Source: JBGPHT01 sp041484525
Lineage (GTDB): Bacteria; Acidobacteriota; Terriglobia; Bryobacterales; Bryobacteraceae
Direction: 5' to 3'
DNA length: 5,148 nt
NCBI GenBank assembly: GCA_041484525.1
Contig: JBGPHT010000277.1
Span: 1-5,148 of the forward strand
The notes under the pieces were generated by a model, which worked only from the letters and a program-made list of their open reading frames with translations, had not been told where the DNA came from and did no database searches. Positions 4,176 to 5,148 of the stretch are shown here, piece by piece. A program made the translations under genes and the position numbers. Numbering within the stretch: the first letter of the stretch is position 1; every line of letters begins with the position of its first letter.

Positions 4176-5148
4176 ATGTTATTACGTCTGTTCATGGTGT
4201 TGACGATCGTTTCAGCGGGCGTGCAGGCACAATCTGCGAAACAGTTTCGAACACCCTGGGGCGAACCAGACCTGCAGGGCATCTGGAATGGCGAAACGCT
4301 GACGCCCTTACAACGGCCGGCGAGGTTTGCGAACATGCCGGCGCTGACGCCTGAAGAAGCCGCCAAGGCCGAGGCTGAGGTCGATTCGCGCCCGGGCCGC
4401 GATAAGCGCGCTAAGGAAGGCACCGAGAAGGACGTGGCCGGGGCGTACAACCAGGCGTTTTTCGACAGATCTCCGCGATCCTTGCATCTCGTTGACCGGC
4501 GCACGTCGCTCATCATCGATCCACCCAACGGTCTGCTCCCTACTCTGACGCCGGAAGCGCAGAAGAGAAGGGCGGCCATACGCGAGTACGAGCAGGCGCT
4601 GCTTCAGGGGACGTCCGGTGGCAGGCCCGGACCGCCCTCTCCACTGTATTTCGAACCGCCGCCCTTCTATAACGTCGACCGCCTCAATCGCGCCGACGGT
4701 CCGGAAGACCGTTCTCTGCAGGAGCGATGTTTGGCCTGGGAGTTGCCGCATCTGGACACGTTCTATCGCATCGTGCAGTCGCCGGGACAGGTCGGCATCG
4801 TAGTGGACGCGTTCCAGGGGCAGGGTTTCGTCCGCACAATTCCTGTCGACGGCAGCAACCACCTGCCGGCGAGCATCCGGTCCTATAAGGGGGATGCGCG
4901 CGGCCATTGGGAGGGCGACACGCTGGTGATCGACATCACGAACTTCTCGCCCAAGTCGGACTATCTAGGCTCTCGTCAGAACCGGCATGTGGTCGAGCGG
5001 TTCAAACGCGTAAGCGAAAATCGGCTGGAGTACACGGTAACCGTCGAAGATCCGACCACATGGACGCGTCCGTGGACGGCAATGGAGCCGTTGGAAAAGC
5101 AGTCCGACAAGGAAAACCAGATCTACGAGGCCGATTGTCACGAAGGAA
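4176..5148 (+). CDS. Secreted protein of unknown function, 3' end beyond the window
   Basis: An open frame of 324 codons starts at ATG 4176 and is still open at the window end. GGGAGG lies 6 bases upstream of the start. Residues 1-18 form a signal peptide (hydrophobic LFMVLTIVSAG, cleavage likely after VQA18 before Gln19), so the product should be exported. The mature protein shows the blocks PDLQGIW (31-37), LTPLQRPARF (42-51), a DPPNGLLP segment (115-122), ERCLAW (183-188), GHWEGDTLVIDITNFS (243-258), TWTRPWT (295-301) and CHEG (321-324). This block order is familiar from uncharacterised exported proteins abundant in Acidobacteriota. No enzymatic role is established that I know of. Cys185 and Cys321 could form a disulfide. 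The family usually ends soon after CHEG, so only a short C-terminal part is likely missing. It has its own promoter and is not in the element's operon. Confidence 0.85.
   Translation, partial: MLLRLFMVLTIVSAGVQAQSAKQFRTPWGEPDLQGIWNGETLTPLQRPARFANMPALTPEEAAKAEAEVDSRPGRDKRAKEGTEKDVAGAYNQAFFDRSPRSLHLVDRRTSLIIDPPNGLLPTLTPEAQKRRAAIREYEQALLQGTSGGRPGPPSPLYFEPPPFYNVDRLNRADGPEDRSLQERCLAWELPHLDTFYRIVQSPGQVGIVVDAFQGQGFVRTIPVDGSNHLPASIRSYKGDARGHWEGDTLVIDITNFSPKSDYLGSRQNRHVVERFKRVSENRLEYTVTVEDPTTWTRPWTAMEPLEKQSDKENQIYEADCHEG

Noticed and set aside
4308..4907. 199-codon minus-strand frame on the right
   Set aside because: It lies opposite the secreted-protein gene, which has signal peptide, ribosome site, promoter and family motifs. 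The minus frame has none.
1..5148. CRISPR array, tRNA or rRNA genes
   Set aside because: No regularly spaced direct repeats, cloverleaf with a CCA-type end, or rRNA-like conserved stretches were seen on either strand.

Overview
The window is about 5.1 kb of GC-rich bacterial DNA. It is built from parts of two related transposable elements, a lipoprotein gene between them, and the start of a secreted-protein gene on the right. Base composition, the TPR lipoprotein and the right-hand protein (motifs PDLQGIW, GHWEGDTLVID and TWTRPWT) resemble Acidobacteriota of the Solibacter/Bryobacter kind. That placement rests on recalled family resemblance, not on a search, and is moderate at best.

Layout, left to right. 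Positions 1-42 (minus strand) are the first 14 codons of a tyrosine recombinase that runs off the left edge. Its ribosome-binding-site hairpin lies at 35-64 and a conserved element-end block at about 96-139. A plus-strand lipoprotein with TPR-like helices follows (278-1144), then a gap with no gene. From about 1445 to 3952 lies a nearly complete IS91-like element. It has an end block matching the left copy (1461-1503), a catalytically complete XerC/D-like tyrosine recombinase (1575-2459), and directly abutting it an HUH/Y2 (IS91-type) transposase (2460-3655) broken by a -1 frameshift near 2642. The element probably closes with a large imperfect inverted repeat at 3876-3952. After a second perfect inverted repeat (4008-4043), a strong sigma70-type promoter (4129-4157) precedes a secreted-protein gene (4176 to the window end, incomplete).

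The central observation is that the recombinase start region occurs twice, divergently, at the left edge and at 1557-1614. Both copies keep the same two-hairpin arrangement. In the first hairpin the Shine-Dalgarno sequence sits in the loop and the GTG start codon in the stem. In the second, a 7-bp stem closes a GAA triloop inside the first codons, and one base pair differs on both sides while still able to pair. This suggests structured translational control of the recombinase, or a DNA site that the recombinase or transposase recognises. The element also pairs two unrelated DNA-breaking enzymes, a tyrosine recombinase and an HUH nuclease, in one operon. In this copy only the recombinase gene is intact.
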